A DNA stretch of 19,655 nt from positions 1 through 19,655 of the forward strand of contig JAQSYB010000003.1 in assembly GCA_029256365.1 (NCBI GenBank), written 5' to 3'. Below, in pieces: positions 7,456 through 14,699 of this stretch (position 1 is the stretch's first letter; every line of letters begins with the position of its first letter). A program made the position numbers and the translations under genes. This DNA is from Clostridia bacterium. Lineage in GTDB: Bacteria > Bacillota > Clostridia > Lutisporales > Lutisporaceae. The notes beneath the pieces were generated by a model that worked only from the letters and a program-made list of their open reading frames with translations, did no database searches and had not been told where the DNA came from.

Positions 7456-7905
7456 TTATTTATTGTATTTGCATTCAATATCTGAAATTTTATTTACTCT
7501 GCCAGTGTGTCTTCCACCTTCAAATTCTGTGGCAAGCCAAATATCTGTAATCATTTTGGCCAATCCCACTCCAGTTACACGCTCTCCAAGTGCCAATATA
7601 TTCGAGTCATTATGCTCTCTCGATGCCTTAGCTGAGAAGCAATCTCCGCATAGGGCAGCTCTTATGCCTGGTATTTTATTTGCAGCAATGGATATTCCAA
7701 TTCCTGTGCCGCAAATTAGAATGCCCTTGTCATATTCACCCTTTATAACAGCACCTGCTACTTCATGGGCTACATCTGGGTAATCAATTGATTCAACAGA
7801 GTAGCAGCCGAAATCCTTTATCTCATAGCCTTTTGACTGTATATGCTTAAGAATCTCTGCCTTTAGTACAAATCCACCGTGGTCGCTTCCTATTGCAATT
7901 TTCAT
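7456..7905 (-). CDS. rpiB: ribose-5-phosphate isomerase B
   Basis: Interconverts ribose 5-phosphate and ribulose 5-phosphate, supplying PRPP for the neighbouring upp reaction. RpiB/LacA family features: IGSDHGGF at the N-terminus (Asp8, His9), catalytic Cys65 in GILICGTGIGISIAANK, and REHNDSNILALGER. I use the ATG at 7903-7905 (149 residues) because AGGAG lies nine bases before it; the in-frame ATG three codons earlier abuts the ribosome binding site. The start falls one base after the ywlE stop, so translation of the two is probably coupled. An allose-6-phosphate isomerase role is conceivable for the family but not suggested by the context. Confidence 0.94.
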   Translation of the reverse strand: MKIAIGSDHGGFVLKAEILKHIQSKGYEIKDFGCYSVESIDYPDVAHEVAGAVIKGEYDKGILICGTGIGISIAANKIPGIRAALCGDCFSAKASREHNDSNILALGERVTGVGLAKMITDIWLATEFEGGRHTGRVNKISDIECKYNK

Positions 7906-7906
7906 T

Positions 7907-8377
7907 TTAATCATCTCCTATTTGACTATCAATAATAGTTAAAAGTTTCTTCATATGAAAAAATATCTCATCTCTACATTCAATATACTCCGTCAGATTT
8001 CCTCCAAAGGGATCGGCTATATTTTGATTGTTGTCCCCCGAGGAAAACTCTGCCAATGTAAAAATCTTGTGTGATGCTTCCGGCCTAAATGCTAGGAGCT
8101 GCTGCTTATGAGAATTGGTCATAGCCAGCACCAAATCTGCCTGATCTATCAGCTCAGCTGTTACTGCTTGGGCACGATGGGTTTTCAAATCAATCCCCAA
8201 CTCCTGCAATGCCAGGATTGCATTTTGAGAAGCTCTTTGACTTCCAAAAGCTGCTGTACCCGCAGATTTAATCACAAGATTAAGCCTTGGATTCTCAGAT
8301 GCTTCATGTCTTAGCAAGGCTTCTGCCATACTACTTCTACAAGTATTGCCGGTACAAACAAATAATATGTTTTTCAT
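7907..8377 (-). CDS. ywlE: low-molecular-weight phosphatase, probably protein arginine phosphatase YwlE
   Basis: A cytoplasmic phosphatase of the low-molecular-weight PTP fold, 156 residues. The active-site loop is VCTGNTCRSSMAEA with nucleophile Cys8 and Arg14; the general acid is the Asp of ADPFGG (Asp122). A Thr (Thr12) directly before the second loop Cys, where tyrosine phosphatases usually carry Ile, is the feature reported to give YwlE-type enzymes specificity for phospho-arginine, so I favour that activity. The residue after RS is Ser rather than the usual Pro. I start at the ATG 8375-8377 because GAGGTG lies four bases upstream; the ATG at 8389 overlaps the ywlC stop and has no binding site of its own. 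It is in the operon between ywlC and rpiB, the order seen in Bacillus and clostridia. Confidence 0.88.
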   Translation of the reverse strand: MKNILFVCTGNTCRSSMAEALLRHEASENPRLNLVIKSAGTAAFGSQRASQNAILALQELGIDLKTHRAQAVTAELIDQADLVLAMTNSHKQQLLAFRPEASHKIFTLAEFSSGDNNQNIADPFGGNLTEYIECRDEIFFHMKKLLTIIDSQIGDD

Positions 8378-8388
8378 ACTACACCTCA

Positions 8389-9441
8389 TTAGCTGCTTAT
8401 CTCAATGATATGAAAGCCCGCAGCCTTTTTGAGCCTGTTCATTACTGCCATCCCTATGTTTTCCTCACTTAAAGCTTCCGCATAAATCACATCCACTTTT
8501 TGTTTGTCAAACTGTCTTAAGGCATCAAATATTGCCGCTGCCGCCATGTATAAGTTGCTTCTGCTGCCCATGGAGATTACCACACCTGCATGGTAGCTAT
8601 GCTTGGTCTCTTCTGTTGCCAATATTCCCACCAGCTTGCCAAGTTTGGTCTGCTCATCAGCCAAGTGTTGAATTGCTTGGACTACCATTGGAAGTTCACC
8701 CTTCAAAATTGTCATAGCCGCATCTGGTGCATAATGGGTATATTTCATTCCTGGAGCCTTTGGAGCAGCCTCATTGCTGACAAGCCCTTTGTCAATCCGC
8801 ACCTCTCCTATTACCGTTTGGAGCTCTTCAAGAGTAACTCCTCCCGGTCTTAGTATTGTGGGCACTTCTCCAGTCAAATCCAGTACTGTGGACTCCAAAC
8901 CTACCCTGCTGTTGCTGCCGCCAAGTATCACATCCACTTTACCCTTTAAGTCTCCTATTACATGCTCTGCCTTAGTGGGACTGGGTTTACCTGAAATGTT
9001 TGCACTAGGAGCTGCTATAGGCAAACCACTTTGCCTGATAAGCTCAAGGGCTATTTCATTGTCAGGCATCCTAACCGCTACTGTATCTAAGCCCGCAGTT
9101 ACATCTTCTGGAACAGCTGAAGACTTTTTAAAAATCAATGTCAAAGGACCTGGCCAAAATTTATCCATAAGCTTTTTGGCTTTCTCAGATAAGGACTCAC
9201 CAATTACGTAAAGCAGCATATCTATATTGCTAATATGTACAATCAATGGATTGTCAGTGGGTCTTCCCTTTGCAGCATATATAGCCTTTGCCGCTTCCTG
9301 AGATAGTGCATTGGCACCTAAGCCATAAACGGTTTCAGTTGGAAAAACCACCGTACCATTGTTTCTAATCACCTCGGCCGCCTCTTTTATGGCTTGAAAA
9401 TCTATATTGTTTTCATTTAAATCAAAAATTTTAGTTTTCAA
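8389..9441 (-). CDS. ywlC: L-threonylcarbamoyladenylate synthase (Sua5/YwlC type)
   Basis: Makes threonylcarbamoyl-AMP from threonine, bicarbonate and ATP for the t6A37 modification of ANN-decoding tRNAs. Residues about 15-210 are the YrdC domain (FPTETVYGLG, AAKGRPTDNPLIVH, PSANISGKPS at 145-154), followed by the linker KAPGMKYTHYAPDA (228-241) and a C-terminal Sua5 domain, so this is the long form (350 residues). Start is a TTG (9439-9441) with GGAGG six bases upstream; no alternative ATG exists near the N-terminus. It is the first gene of the five-gene operon, ending one base inside an ATG of the ywlE frame. The 9442-9555 leader shows only weak promoter-like matches, such as TATAGT near 9458-9463. 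Confidence 0.94.
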   Translation of the reverse strand: MKTKIFDLNENNIDFQAIKEAAEVIRNNGTVVFPTETVYGLGANALSQEAAKAIYAAKGRPTDNPLIVHISNIDMLLYVIGESLSEKAKKLMDKFWPGPLTLIFKKSSAVPEDVTAGLDTVAVRMPDNEIALELIRQSGLPIAAPSANISGKPSPTKAEHVIGDLKGKVDVILGGSNSRVGLESTVLDLTGEVPTILRPGGVTLEELQTVIGEVRIDKGLVSNEAAPKAPGMKYTHYAPDAAMTILKGELPMVVQAIQHLADEQTKLGKLVGILATEETKHSYHAGVVISMGSRSNLYMAAAAIFDALRQFDKQKVDVIYAEALSEENIGMAVMNRLKKAAGFHIIEISS

Positions 9442-9555
9442 GGGTAACCTCCAGAAATACTATAATAAACACTACATAGATTTTGCATTTTGTATCATTT
9501 TAAACCAAGTATCCAGATGAATGGGCGTTTTTAGCCAAATTAATAATACCACACA

Positions 9556-9600
9556 TAAAAACAGTCAGCAATAGCTACAATGCACTATATGCTGACTGTC
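9556..9600 (-). terminator. Rho-independent terminator after the ZIP transporter gene
   Basis: A ten-base-pair stem ACAGTCAGCA / TGCTGACTGT (9561-9570 with 9590-9599), extended by an inner ATAG/CTAT, is followed on the minus strand by TTTTTATG. It lies about 40 bases after the ZIP stop codon and separates that gene from the ywlC operon. Confidence 0.8.
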
Positions 9601-9639
9601 TTTAATTTGTCTTATTTTAAAAATGATTTGTCCCTTTGT

Positions 9640-10395
9640 TTAAAATGTTGTGGATATGAAAATTCCGCTCATAATTCCTAAAATCATTCCAACGGTTGAT
9701 ATTCTTCCTTTATAAACACTTTGAGACTTGGGTATCAGCTCTCCACATGTAATGAAAAGCATTGAGCCTGCTGCAAAGCTTAAACATAAGCAGATAAAAA
9801 TAGGTGAAATTGCACCTATCAGCTCGCCAAAAAAAGCGCCAACACCCATAGGAATTCCTGCAAGGACCGTATAGATAAGTATTCTCAACTTATTTATTCC
9901 GCCCATTTTAAGAGGTGCCGCCATTGCCACTCCCTCTGGCATATCATGCAGTGCAATTACGATTGCAAGACCTAAGCCTAATGTATTATTTGCTGCAAAA
10001 CCTGACCCCACCGCCAGACCCTCCGGAAAATTATGTATAGCAATTCCTATTCCCAGCAATATGCCGCTTTTTATAAAGCCATATTCCGCGACGCTTTTGT
10101 GTCTTGCATTTTTTGTTAAGGATAGTTCACTAGGTATAAATTCATCTATCAGCAATACCACTCCAACCCCTATGCACATGCCCACAAAGCTCAGCCATAC
10201 ACTGCCCATCTTGAATGCCTCTGGCAAAAGGTCAAAGCAAACAACGGAAAGCATAATGCCGCTGGTAAACCCTAAGAGCACTGCCATAAACCTTTTGGTA
10301 GGATTTTTTAATAATATTGTAAGAAAACCACCTAGTCCTGTTCCGATCATCCCGCATAAAAAACCAATTATTGTAACTGCCAAAAGTCTACTCAC
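9640..10395 (-). CDS. ZIP family divalent metal transporter
   Basis: An integral membrane metal importer (zinc, possibly iron or manganese) of the ZIP/ZupT family. The two signature metal-site helices are present: IAIHNFPEGLAVG (about 119-131) and IALHDMPEGVAM (about 147-158), within roughly eight hydrophobic segments. The start is likely the GTG at 10393-10395, with GGAGG seven bases upstream; the ATG two codons earlier begins one base after that site. This gives 251 residues, normal for bacterial ZIPs. It is monocistronic, with its own terminator downstream and an 8+4 base-pair inverted repeat ending at the ribosome binding site upstream, which suggests regulation. It lies between the ywlC operon and prfA, a position I recall for ZIP genes in other clostridia. 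The metal cannot be read from sequence. Confidence 0.92.
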   Translation of the reverse strand: MSRLLAVTIIGFLCGMIGTGLGGFLTILLKNPTKRFMAVLLGFTSGIMLSVVCFDLLPEAFKMGSVWLSFVGMCIGVGVVLLIDEFIPSELSLTKNARHKSVAEYGFIKSGILLGIGIAIHNFPEGLAVGSGFAANNTLGLGLAIVIALHDMPEGVAMAAPLKMGGINKLRILIYTVLAGIPMGVGAFFGELIGAISPIFICLCLSFAAGSMLFITCGELIPKSQSVYKGRISTVGMILGIMSGIFISTTF

Positions 10396-10407
10396 ATCCA
10401 TACCTCC

Positions 10408-10463
10408 ATAAATGCCGCTTATGAATTTGGTTCCTTATTAATATATTCAGCGGAAGCATTTAT
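10408..10463 (-). promoter_or_regulatory. inverted repeat directly before the ZIP ribosome binding site
   Basis: Minus strand: ATAAATGC-TTC-CGCT (10463 to 10449) pairs with AGCG-GCATTTAT (10419 to 10408), with a three-base bulge and a loop of about 29 bases. The 3' arm abuts the GGAGG at 10403-10407. A TATAAA (10464 to 10459) overlaps the 5' arm and could be a -10, but no good -35 accompanies it. It could be a repressor operator or an RNA hairpin affecting translation. Confidence 0.4.
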
Positions 10464-10499
10464 AGAAGTTTTTGTGGAGGTAGTGAGGGATGCTGTGGG

Positions 10500-10606
10500 C
10501 AGCCAAAGTCATCAGCTTAATTTGCCATCAGTTGTCATCCTGAGCAAAGCGAAGGATCTTAGCAATATACTAAAGATCCTTCAGTCGTTCCTCCTTCAGG
10601 ATGACA
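10500..10606. repeat. dispersed nested-palindrome repeat, copy A
   Basis: The core 10533-10606 has outer arms TGTCATCCTGA and TCAGGATGACA enclosing a second stem GAAGGATCTTAG (10551-10562) with CTAAAGATCCTTC (10570-10582), one bulge. About 30 further bases upstream are similar to copy D. Copies A and D differ at about four of 74 core positions. Together with the terminator and the inverted repeat above, this accounts for most of the 10396-10701 gap; no gene is seen in it. Confidence 0.9.
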
Positions 10607-10654
10607 TCCTAATTATAGTCTTAAAAATGATGTATTGAAAATTGTAGCATTTTA

Positions 10655-10689
10655 AATAAAAAAGGATAACAGCCTATGCTGTTATCCTT
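10655..10689 (-). terminator. Rho-independent terminator of the yqhQ-prmC-prfA unit
   Basis: A perfect 12-base-pair stem AAGGATAACAGC / GCTGTTATCCTT (10662-10673 with 10678-10689) with a four-base loop, followed on the minus strand by a T run. It starts about 12 bases after the prfA stop codon. Confidence 0.93.
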
Positions 10690-10701
10690 CAAATACTTAT
10701 T

Positions 10702-11775
10702 TTACGCCAATCCCTCGTTGGTCAGCTTTTCTGCCTGTGCACTGGTATTCAATGCATCAATCATTTCTATAATGTCCCCATCCATAAAGGCATCTAATTG
10801 ATACAATGTCAGACCTATTCTATGGTCCGTTACTCTTCCCTGCGGGAAGTTATAGGTTCTGATTCTTTCACTTCTATCCCCTGTGCCTACTTGGCTCTTA
10901 CGATCACTAGCTATTGCAGCGTTGTGTTTTGCTGTCTCCGCTTCTAGCAATCGGGATTTAAGAACCTTAAGTGCTTTTTCCTTATTCTTTAGCTGGGATT
11001 TTTCATCCTGACAGGATACCACTAAGCCAGAAGGTAAATGAGTGATACGAACCGCTGAATCTGTGGTGTTAACGCTTTGCCCACCGTGTCCGCCGGAGCG
11101 AAATACGTCTATTCTCAAATCATTTGCATTGATATCAACTTCCACGTCTTCAGCCTCTGGAAGCACCGCTACAGTAGCAGTTGATGTATGAATTCTTCCA
11201 CTTGCCTCTGTATCAGGCACACGCTGCACTCTATGGGCACCGCTTTCATACTTCAGCTTGCTGTAGGCACCTCTTCCATCGATTTCAAATATTACTTCCT
11301 TGTATCCGCCTATATCAGTAGCATTGGAGCTTAATATGTCAATCTTCCAGCCTTGTCTTTCTGCATACCTTGTGTACATTCGGAACAAGCTTCCTGCAAA
11401 CAATGCTGCTTCCTCGCCCCCTGCTGCTCCTCTTATTTCAACGATAACACTCTTATCATCATTGGGATCCTTAGGCAGCAGCAGCAGCTTCAGCTCTTGC
11501 TCCAAGGCTTCTTTTTTATCCTGAAGCTCTGACAGCTCCAGCTTAATCATATCCTCAAATTCCCTGTCAATGTCGTCGTTCAGCATTGCCTTGGAATCTT
11601 CAATTCCCTGAATTACAGTCTTATACTCTCGAAATTCAACCACTATTATCTCAAGGCTTGCATGTTCCTTTATGAGCTTTTGCCATTGTCCTTGATCATT
11701 TATTATTTCAGGGTCACTTATTTTGTGACTCAAATCTTCATATTTATCTTCCAAAGCCTGCAGCTTATCTAACAT
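10702..11775 (-). CDS. prfA: peptide chain release factor 1
   Basis: Recognises UAA and UAG in the ribosomal A site and triggers peptide release. The GGQ catalytic loop is in RSGGHGGQSVNTTDSAVR (GGQ at 231-233), and the codon-recognition tripeptide of RF1 is the PxT motif, here PDT (187-189) in HRVQRVPDTEASGR, which separates it from RF2 (SPF). Residues 1-100 are the helical N-terminal domain. Length, 357 residues, is typical. The ATG start has GGGAGTGA four bases upstream. prmC, encoding the enzyme that methylates the GGQ glutamine, lies 26 bases upstream in the same transcript, a common pairing. A strong terminator follows. Confidence 0.97.
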   Translation of the reverse strand: MLDKLQALEDKYEDLSHKISDPEIINDQGQWQKLIKEHASLEIIVVEFREYKTVIQGIEDSKAMLNDDIDREFEDMIKLELSELQDKKEALEQELKLLLLPKDPNDDKSVIVEIRGAAGGEEAALFAGSLFRMYTRYAERQGWKIDILSSNATDIGGYKEVIFEIDGRGAYSKLKYESGAHRVQRVPDTEASGRIHTSTATVAVLPEAEDVEVDINANDLRIDVFRSGGHGGQSVNTTDSAVRITHLPSGLVVSCQDEKSQLKNKEKALKVLKSRLLEAETAKHNAAIASDRKSQVGTGDRSERIRTYNFPQGRVTDHRIGLTLYQLDAFMDGDIIEMIDALNTSAQAEKLTNEGLA

Positions 11776-11801
11776 AAAATCACTCCCTGTTTATTGTTTT
11801 T

Positions 11802-12686
11802 CTATTTTTTATATGCAATGATGCATCTATCCAATCCAGACAAATCCTTATAGCACTCTAAATCATAATAGCTTCCGCTCTCCTTTATGATACTCATAAC
11901 ATCCTGTCCTTGATTATATCCTATTTCAAATGCAAGGATACCGCCACTTTTGATCACACAGGCTGCATCACGAGTAATAATTCTATAAAAATCCAAACCA
12001 TCTCTTCCACCGTCAAGAGCCAACATCGGCTCAAAGTCCTTCACATTACTTGACAGCTCAGATATATCATCTGTTGGAATATATGGAGGATTTGAAACAA
12101 CCATATCTATATTATTTGTAAACCCTTTGCTTGTCAAGTCCTGAAACAAATTGCTCTTGACAGCCTTTACTCTATTTTGCAAACCATGCTTAAAAATATT
12201 CCTGCTGCAGCATTCCAATGCTTCATCAGAAATATCCACTGCAGTGATTGCCGCTCTCGGCAAATAGTGCCCAAGACTCACCGCAATAGCACCAGTGCCT
12301 GTGCACATGTCTATTATACTTAGAGAATTCTCTTTATCTGCCAATTCCAATAGCTTCTCAACAATAATTTCTGTGTCACCTCTGGGTATCAGCACCTTAT
12401 CGCTTACCTCAAGCTCTAAGCCCATAAATTCCTGTACCCCTATTATATATTGAACAGGCTTGCCTTGACACCGCTGCTCTACAAGCGCCATAAAGGTCTG
12501 GTATATATCTTCTGAAATGATATCATTACAATTTGTAATTAACTTAATTTTATTCATAGACAACCCATGCAACCCGTATCCATGCAGCAAAAGAAGCTCT
12601 GCATCCAATATTGCACTGGGAGAATTACAATTCATCAGCATTCTTGCCCCAGATTGTAATGCAGCTTTTATCGTAATCCCTACCAA
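11802..12686 (-). CDS. prmC: release factor glutamine methyltransferase (PrmC/HemK)
   Basis: Uses S-adenosylmethionine to N5-methylate the GGQ glutamine of release factors. It has an N-terminal helical substrate-recognition domain (about 1-95), the SAM-binding motif IDMCTGTGAIAVSLG (125-139) and the catalytic NPPY (199-202). The motif usually written PRPDTE reads PRGDTE here. Start is a TTG (12684-12686), with GGAGG seven bases upstream, that overlaps the end of yqhQ by seven bases, implying translational coupling. The length of 294 residues suits the family, and prfA follows directly. Confidence 0.94.
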   Translation of the reverse strand: MVGITIKAALQSGARMLMNCNSPSAILDAELLLLHGYGLHGLSMNKIKLITNCNDIISEDIYQTFMALVEQRCQGKPVQYIIGVQEFMGLELEVSDKVLIPRGDTEIIVEKLLELADKENSLSIIDMCTGTGAIAVSLGHYLPRAAITAVDISDEALECCSRNIFKHGLQNRVKAVKSNLFQDLTSKGFTNNIDMVVSNPPYIPTDDISELSSNVKDFEPMLALDGGRDGLDFYRIITRDAACVIKSGGILAFEIGYNQGQDVMSIIKESGSYYDLECYKDLSGLDRCIIAYKK

Positions 12687-13612
12687 TTGTCAGCCTCCGG
12701 ATCTGCTACCAATACATTCTTCAAGGCTTCAATCGCCACCTCAATCTGGCTGTCATCAGGCTCTCTGGTGGTAATCTTTTGCAGCCACATGCCAGGCTTT
12801 GACATAATGCAGGCAAAGCTGCTTTCACTTTTGCCAGCCCACTTTATAAATTCATAGGATATTCCCGCTACAATGGGCAGCAGTGCAAGTCTTACCACGA
12901 TTCGATAGAAAAGACCAGACCACTCAAACATAGAAAACAAAAGGATACTTACAATCATAACTATAAATAGGAAACTGGTACCACACCTAGGATGCAATCT
13001 TCCATGTTTCTTTACATTTTCAACAGTAAGCTCTTCTCCATGCTCATAGCAGAAAATCGTTTTATGTTCTGCTCCATGATATTCAAAGACCCTCTTGATA
13101 TCTTTCATGCCTGAAATAGCTGTGATATATGCTACAAAAATACCAATACGCACAAGTCCTTCTAATAGGTTTAAAGTGATTGTATTTGATGTAAAGCCTT
13201 CGAATAGATTCACAACTACCGTTGGCAGCAATATAAACATCAACACTGAAAAAGCAATAGACAGGGTTACTGAAATCCAAATGAAATTCGCTTCCATAAA
13301 CCGATCAAGGGCATTGGGCTTTTTGTCCTTCGCCTTTGGATCTTCCTCTTCATAAAACTCTGCAGAATACATAAGGGACTGCACCCCTAATACCATAGAG
13401 TCAAAAAAGGCAAAAACCCCTCTTACTACAGGTATTTTAGAAATTGTTTTTCTGTTGCTTTTGAGCTCCTGTTTTTTTAGTGCTATTTCACCATCAGGCT
13501 TTCTAACTGCTATGGCTATGCTGTCAGCACCCTTCATCATAACACCTTCAATAACAGCTTGCCCGCCAACAGCTTTTGGTTTTATTTTGCTTTGTGTATT
13601 TAAAAAATTCAT
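12680..13612 (-). CDS. yqhQ: YqhQ family membrane protein (DUF1385)
   Basis: A conserved DUF1385 membrane protein whose molecular role is not firmly known. It has the family's N-terminal motif AVGGQAVIEGVMMKG, the RGVFAFFDSMVLGVQSL segment, a central EYHGAEHKTIFCYEHGEEL block with several His, Cys and Glu residues, and hydrophobic segments such as WISVTLSIAFSVLMFILLP and FLFIVMIVSILLFSMF. I start at the ATG 13610-13612 (310 residues), which has GGAAGG upstream with about seven bases spacing; an extension to 13666 would run back through a leader hairpin. It is first in the yqhQ-prmC-prfA transcript, with a good sigma-A promoter ahead. The symbol is by family resemblance. Confidence 0.88.
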   Translation of the reverse strand: MNFLNTQSKIKPKAVGGQAVIEGVMMKGADSIAIAVRKPDGEIALKKQELKSNRKTISKIPVVRGVFAFFDSMVLGVQSLMYSAEFYEEEDPKAKDKKPNALDRFMEANFIWISVTLSIAFSVLMFILLPTVVVNLFEGFTSNTITLNLLEGLVRIGIFVAYITAISGMKDIKRVFEYHGAEHKTIFCYEHGEELTVENVKKHGRLHPRCGTSFLFIVMIVSILLFSMFEWSGLFYRIVVRLALLPIVAGISYEFIKWAGKSESSFACIMSKPGMWLQKITTREPDDSQIEVAIEALKNVLVADPEADNW

Positions 13613-13637
13613 ATTTCTACCTTCCAATTTGTAATTT

Positions 13638-13660
13638 AAATCCAAGCTTTCGCTGGATTT
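13638..13660 (-). other. 5' leader hairpin of the yqhQ operon with GAAA loop
   Basis: On the minus strand AAATCC-AGC-GAAA-GCT-T-GGATTT forms a nine-base-pair stem with a one-base bulge and a GNRA tetraloop. It lies between the promoter and the yqhQ ribosome binding site, at about +10 to +32, and is not followed by a T run. Confidence 0.5.
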
Positions 13661-13675
13661 ATTCATGTATATATT

Positions 13676-13704
13676 AGTATATCCTTACTATTAATATATT
13701 TCAA
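13676..13704 (-). promoter_or_regulatory. sigma-A promoter of yqhQ-prmC-prfA
   Basis: Minus strand TTGAAA (13704 to 13699), 17-base spacer, TATACT (13681 to 13676). Both boxes match consensus at five of six positions. The start of transcription would be near 13670, about 58 bases before the yqhQ ATG. Confidence 0.75.
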
Positions 13705-13721
13705 GGATTCAGAATGCATAT

Positions 13722-13785
13722 TATCATAAACTTATACCAGTTTCTTCTCAAAGTAAGATGTGTAAAATATCATAACAATATGATA
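13722..13785. promoter_or_regulatory. TATCATA half-sites upstream of the response regulator
   Basis: A perfect inverted repeat TATCATA-acaa-TATGATA lies at 13768-13785, and a further TATCATA at 13722-13728. They lie in the divergent region between the yqhQ promoter and the plus-strand response regulator and could bind a regulator. I see no clear sigma-A promoter for the plus-strand gene; TATGATAAAAT at 13779-13789 could hold a -10. Confidence 0.4.
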
Positions 13786-13851
13786 AAATATTATTTAATA
13801 CAAACAACTCATGAAATTTGTTCAGAGGATGCCTATAGATAGGAGGTTTCT

Positions 13852-14655
13852 ATGGCAAAAATACTAATTGTAGACGATTCATCCATATCAAGAAATAATC
13901 TGTCTACCATTTTAACAAATGCAGGGCACACCATCGTGGCAGAAGCCACAAACGGCGAATCAGCCTTCAACGAATACAAGAAGCATTTGCCCGACTTGGT
14001 TACCATGGATATTACCATGCCTATTCTAGATGGCATTGGTGCAGTCACAAAAATACTTAAGGAGTTTCCTGATGCAAACATTATAATGGTAAGCGCCTTA
14101 GATCAAAAGCAAATGGTGTTGACTGCTATACAATGCGGAGCAAGGCATTATATCATCAAGCCCTTTACCTCTGATAAGGTGATGAACATTGTAGAGGAAG
14201 TGCTGATCTTTAGTGACAATGCAAAATCACACTCCGCAAGTATATCCAACAAATTAGAAAATGCCATATCCGATATCGATTTAGCCATAAACGATATCGA
14301 CAAAACTCTTGATAAATTAGAAGATACTCCGGTAATAGATATGCCAAAGGCAGCCTTGCCATTTACCATAGAAAACAGCAACCAAGAGCTGCATATCACT
14401 GTTTTCAACAGCATAAAGCCTGAGAATTTTGGTTCTCTGGAAATGATTGTGCAAGGATTTCTGTACATAAATCCCATCACTATCAAGCTTCATTTAAAGC
14501 AAATTGAACATGTAGAGGATGGTATCATAAATAAAATTGTGGATCTAGCACGTTTGACAGAGATGAACAATGCAGCCTTTCAGCTTCATTCTGACAAGCC
14601 TGAAACAATCAATTACATCAAATCCAAAAGTCTTTACTTAAAAACAATCACCTAG
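13852..14655 (+). CDS. CheY-type response regulator with C-terminal STAS-like region
   Basis: Residues 1-120 are a CheY-like receiver: acidic pair Asp8-Asp9 in ILIVDDSS, phospho-acceptor Asp53 in TMDITMPILDG, Ser81 in VSALD, and Lys103 in IIKPF. Residues about 121-175 form a polar, partly heptad-like linker (DIDLAINDIDKTLDKLED). Residues about 178-267 are not a DNA-binding domain I recognise; their strand-helix pattern, with ITIKLHLKQIEHVEDGIINKIVDLARL followed by FQLHSDKPETINYIKS, resembles a STAS (SpoIIAA-like) domain lacking the phosphorylatable Ser. I infer protein-protein output rather than direct transcription control. The ATG start has ATAGGAGG seven bases upstream. It is the only long plus-strand gene among housekeeping genes on the minus strand, and no histidine kinase is adjacent. 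The receiver call is firm; the STAS call is tentative. Confidence 0.85.
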   Translation: MAKILIVDDSSISRNNLSTILTNAGHTIVAEATNGESAFNEYKKHLPDLVTMDITMPILDGIGAVTKILKEFPDANIIMVSALDQKQMVLTAIQCGARHYIIKPFTSDKVMNIVEEVLIFSDNAKSHSASISNKLENAISDIDLAINDIDKTLDKLEDTPVIDMPKAALPFTIENSNQELHITVFNSIKPENFGSLEMIVQGFLYINPITIKLHLKQIEHVEDGIINKIVDLARLTEMNNAAFQLHSDKPETINYIKSKSLYLKTIT

Positions 14656-14664
14656 ATAAACGAA

Positions 14665-14691
14665 AGACCCTTCTGCTCTGCAGAAGGGTCT
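14665..14691. terminator. bidirectional hairpin between the response regulator and tdk
   Basis: A perfect 12-base-pair stem AGACCCTTCTGC / GCAGAAGGGTCT with a three-base loop lies between the convergent stop codons at 14655 and 14700. The flanking T runs are short on both strands (TCTTAT on plus, TTTCGTTT on minus), but the position and strength fit a shared terminator. Confidence 0.8.
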
Positions 14692-14699
14692 CTTATGTA

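Noticed and set aside
13812..13868. Plus-strand mini-ORF (MKFVQRMPIDRR...) overlapping the response regulator start
   Set aside because: There is no ribosome binding site, and it reads through the binding site of the real gene.
13838..14660. Possible complete two-component system around the response regulator
   Set aside because: No histidine kinase or chemotaxis gene is found in the window; the neighbours are housekeeping genes.
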